Positions 5,127-6,075 of a stretch of DNA of 6,075 nt are shown here, piece by piece. The DNA lies in the NCBI GenBank assembly GCA_905370255.1, contig CAJPKC010000079.1, positions 1 through 6,075 of the forward strand, given 5' to 3'. Origin of the DNA: Streptococcus oralis. Lineage in GTDB: Bacteria > Bacillota > Bacilli > Lactobacillales > Streptococcaceae. Position 1 is the stretch's first letter. Each line of letters opens with the position of its first letter. The notes beneath the pieces were generated by a model, which was given only the letters and a program-made list of their open reading frames with translations, was not told the origin of the DNA and did no database searches. A program made the position numbers and the translations under genes.

Positions 5127-6075
5127 CTAGTCGTTTGACTCGATTGTTTCCGTTTTATTCTTGGACTTAATCACGATTTTACCTTTACTTGTCATGACGG
5201 CCTTGAGTTCTTTTTCGATTGGATTTTCAAGGTAGTAGTCTGTAATGGCATCTTCGATATGGTCTTGGATGGTACGACGGAGTGGACGAGCTCCCATTTT
5301 TGGATCGTAACCAAGGTCTACAAGTTTTTCTTTAACCTTATCTGTTACATCTAAATGGATGTTATTGCTTGAGAGTCGTTGATTAACATCATCTAGCATG
5401 AGGTCAACGATTTGAAGGAGATTTTCCTTGCTGAGAGCCTTGAATTCGATAATGCCATCAAAACGGTTCATGAATTCTGGACTAAAGAAGTTGCCTAATT
5501 CTCCAAGGACAGAGTTGGTACGACCTTCTCTAGCAGCACCAAATCCGACGCTTGCTTCAGCTTTTCCTGTACCCGCGTTTGAGGTCATGATTATGATGGC
5601 ATCCTTAAAGCTAACAGTTCGTCCCTGACCGTCCGTTAAACGACCATCATCCAAGACTTGAAGGAACATATGCATAACATCTGGATGGGCTTTTTCAACT
5701 TCATCCAAGAGGATCAGTGAGTAGGGGTTCCGACGAACTTTTTCAGTCAATTGACCTGCTTCATCATAGCCTACGTATCCTGGAGGGGCACCAACGAGTT
5801 TAGCCACGCTGTGTTTTTCCATGTATTCACTCATATCAAAGCGAATCATGCTGTCAGCAGAACCAAAGAGTTCGATAGCCAGTTGTTTGGAAAGTTCTGT
5901 CTTACCGACACCAGTAGGACCTACAAAGAGGAAGCTACCAATTGGACGGTTTGGCGTACCGAGTCCGACACGGTTACGACGGATAGCCTTAGCAATCTTA
6001 TCTACAGCATCGTCTTGGCCAATAACATGAGCATTGAGGTCATCTGCTAGATTGATAAGTTGAGCCTGTTATTTT
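5127..6075 (-). CDS. clpE: ATP-dependent Clp protease ATP-binding subunit ClpE, partial, with in-frame stop near the right edge
   Basis: C-terminal portion of the HSP100 unfoldase ClpE, which unfolds substrates for the ClpP protease and is a CtsR-controlled stress gene in streptococci. The frame reads from the right edge to the TAG at 5127-5129. The visible part holds the second AAA+ domain in full: [17 protein letters not shown], Walker A GPTGVGKT (bases 5898-5921), the pore-loop region [18 protein letters not shown], Walker [16 protein letters not shown], sensor 1 TSNAG, the [11 protein letters not shown] arginine-finger region, and sensor 2 in GARPLRR. The lysine-rich tail fits ClpE, as does the close match to the pneumococcal protein as I remember it. 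The zinc-binding N-terminus, the first AAA+ domain and the promoter are outside the window. A TAA at 6069-6071 interrupts the frame where a Glu codon is expected before [11 protein letters not shown]. If real, the gene is broken; otherwise it is a sequence-end error. The first in-frame ATG after it (5849) lies beyond Walker A, so a restart would lack ATP binding. Confidence 0.9.
6069..6071 (-). other. In-frame TAA inside clpE
   Basis: Read on the minus strand in the clpE frame, the last complete codons are AAA, TAA, CAG, GCT, CAA. ClpE proteins have K-E-Q-(S/A)-Q here, so TAA replaces an expected GAA by a single G-to-T change. It is only 4-6 bases from the window edge, so assembly or sequencing error, or a junction to other DNA, cannot be excluded. 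Confidence 0.6.

Noticed and set aside
5428..6050. Plus-strand open frames opposite clpE.
   Set aside because: They are antisense to conserved AAA+ coding sequence and show no independent coding signals.
1..6075. Mobile elements, CRISPR arrays, tRNA or rRNA genes, or a defence system.
   Set aside because: No transposase or integrase frames, terminal repeats, regularly spaced repeats or cloverleaf-like sequence were seen; the genes are core chromosomal types.

Overview
The window looks like chromosomal DNA from a Streptococcus, most likely of the mitis/sanguinis type. The grounds are AT-rich, low-GC Firmicute coding sequence, proteins that read like pneumococcal-type GuaA, MetK and ClpE, an SMK-box (SAM-III) riboswitch in front of metK (a Lactobacillales arrangement), and strong AGGAGG-type ribosome binding sites. 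Both ends cut through genes, so this may be a short contig or an arbitrary slice. No mobile element, CRISPR array, tRNA or rRNA gene is visible.

Layout. The 5' part of guaA (GMP synthase, minus strand) fills 1-1109 and runs off the left edge. A 140-bp divergent promoter region separates it from a GntR/HutC-family repressor (1250-1948, plus), which ends in a perfect 13-bp hairpin terminator. A leader of about 100 nt with an extended -10 promoter and an SMK-box riboswitch precedes metK (2185-3375, plus). metK converges on a minus-strand GNAT acetyltransferase (3420-4052), and the two share a perfect 14-bp bidirectional terminator. Further right, all on the minus strand, are a small DUF1827-like protein (4225-4524), a NUDIX hydrolase (4588-5037) and the C-terminal part of clpE (5127 to the right edge). 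Each of the two small genes has its own promoter; the NUDIX promoter lies inside an inverted repeat directly after clpE.

How the genes relate. guaA and metK are core purine-nucleotide and S-adenosylmethionine synthesis genes. The GntR-type regulator resembles the YvoA/NagR group that senses amino-sugar phosphates, and it need not control guaA. clpE, the NUDIX gene and the DUF1827-like gene lie head-to-tail and may be partly co-transcribed by readthrough. ClpE is a stress-induced unfoldase in this group.

The most notable observation is an in-frame TAA at 6069-6071 in clpE, just before the second ATPase domain, where a glutamate codon is expected. It is either a real nonsense mutation or an error at the sequence end. 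Also worth checking are a cluster of TGTGA half-sites with a Rex-like palindrome upstream of the acetyltransferase gene, and the promoter-in-hairpin between clpE and the NUDIX gene. I see no convincing undescribed multi-gene system here.
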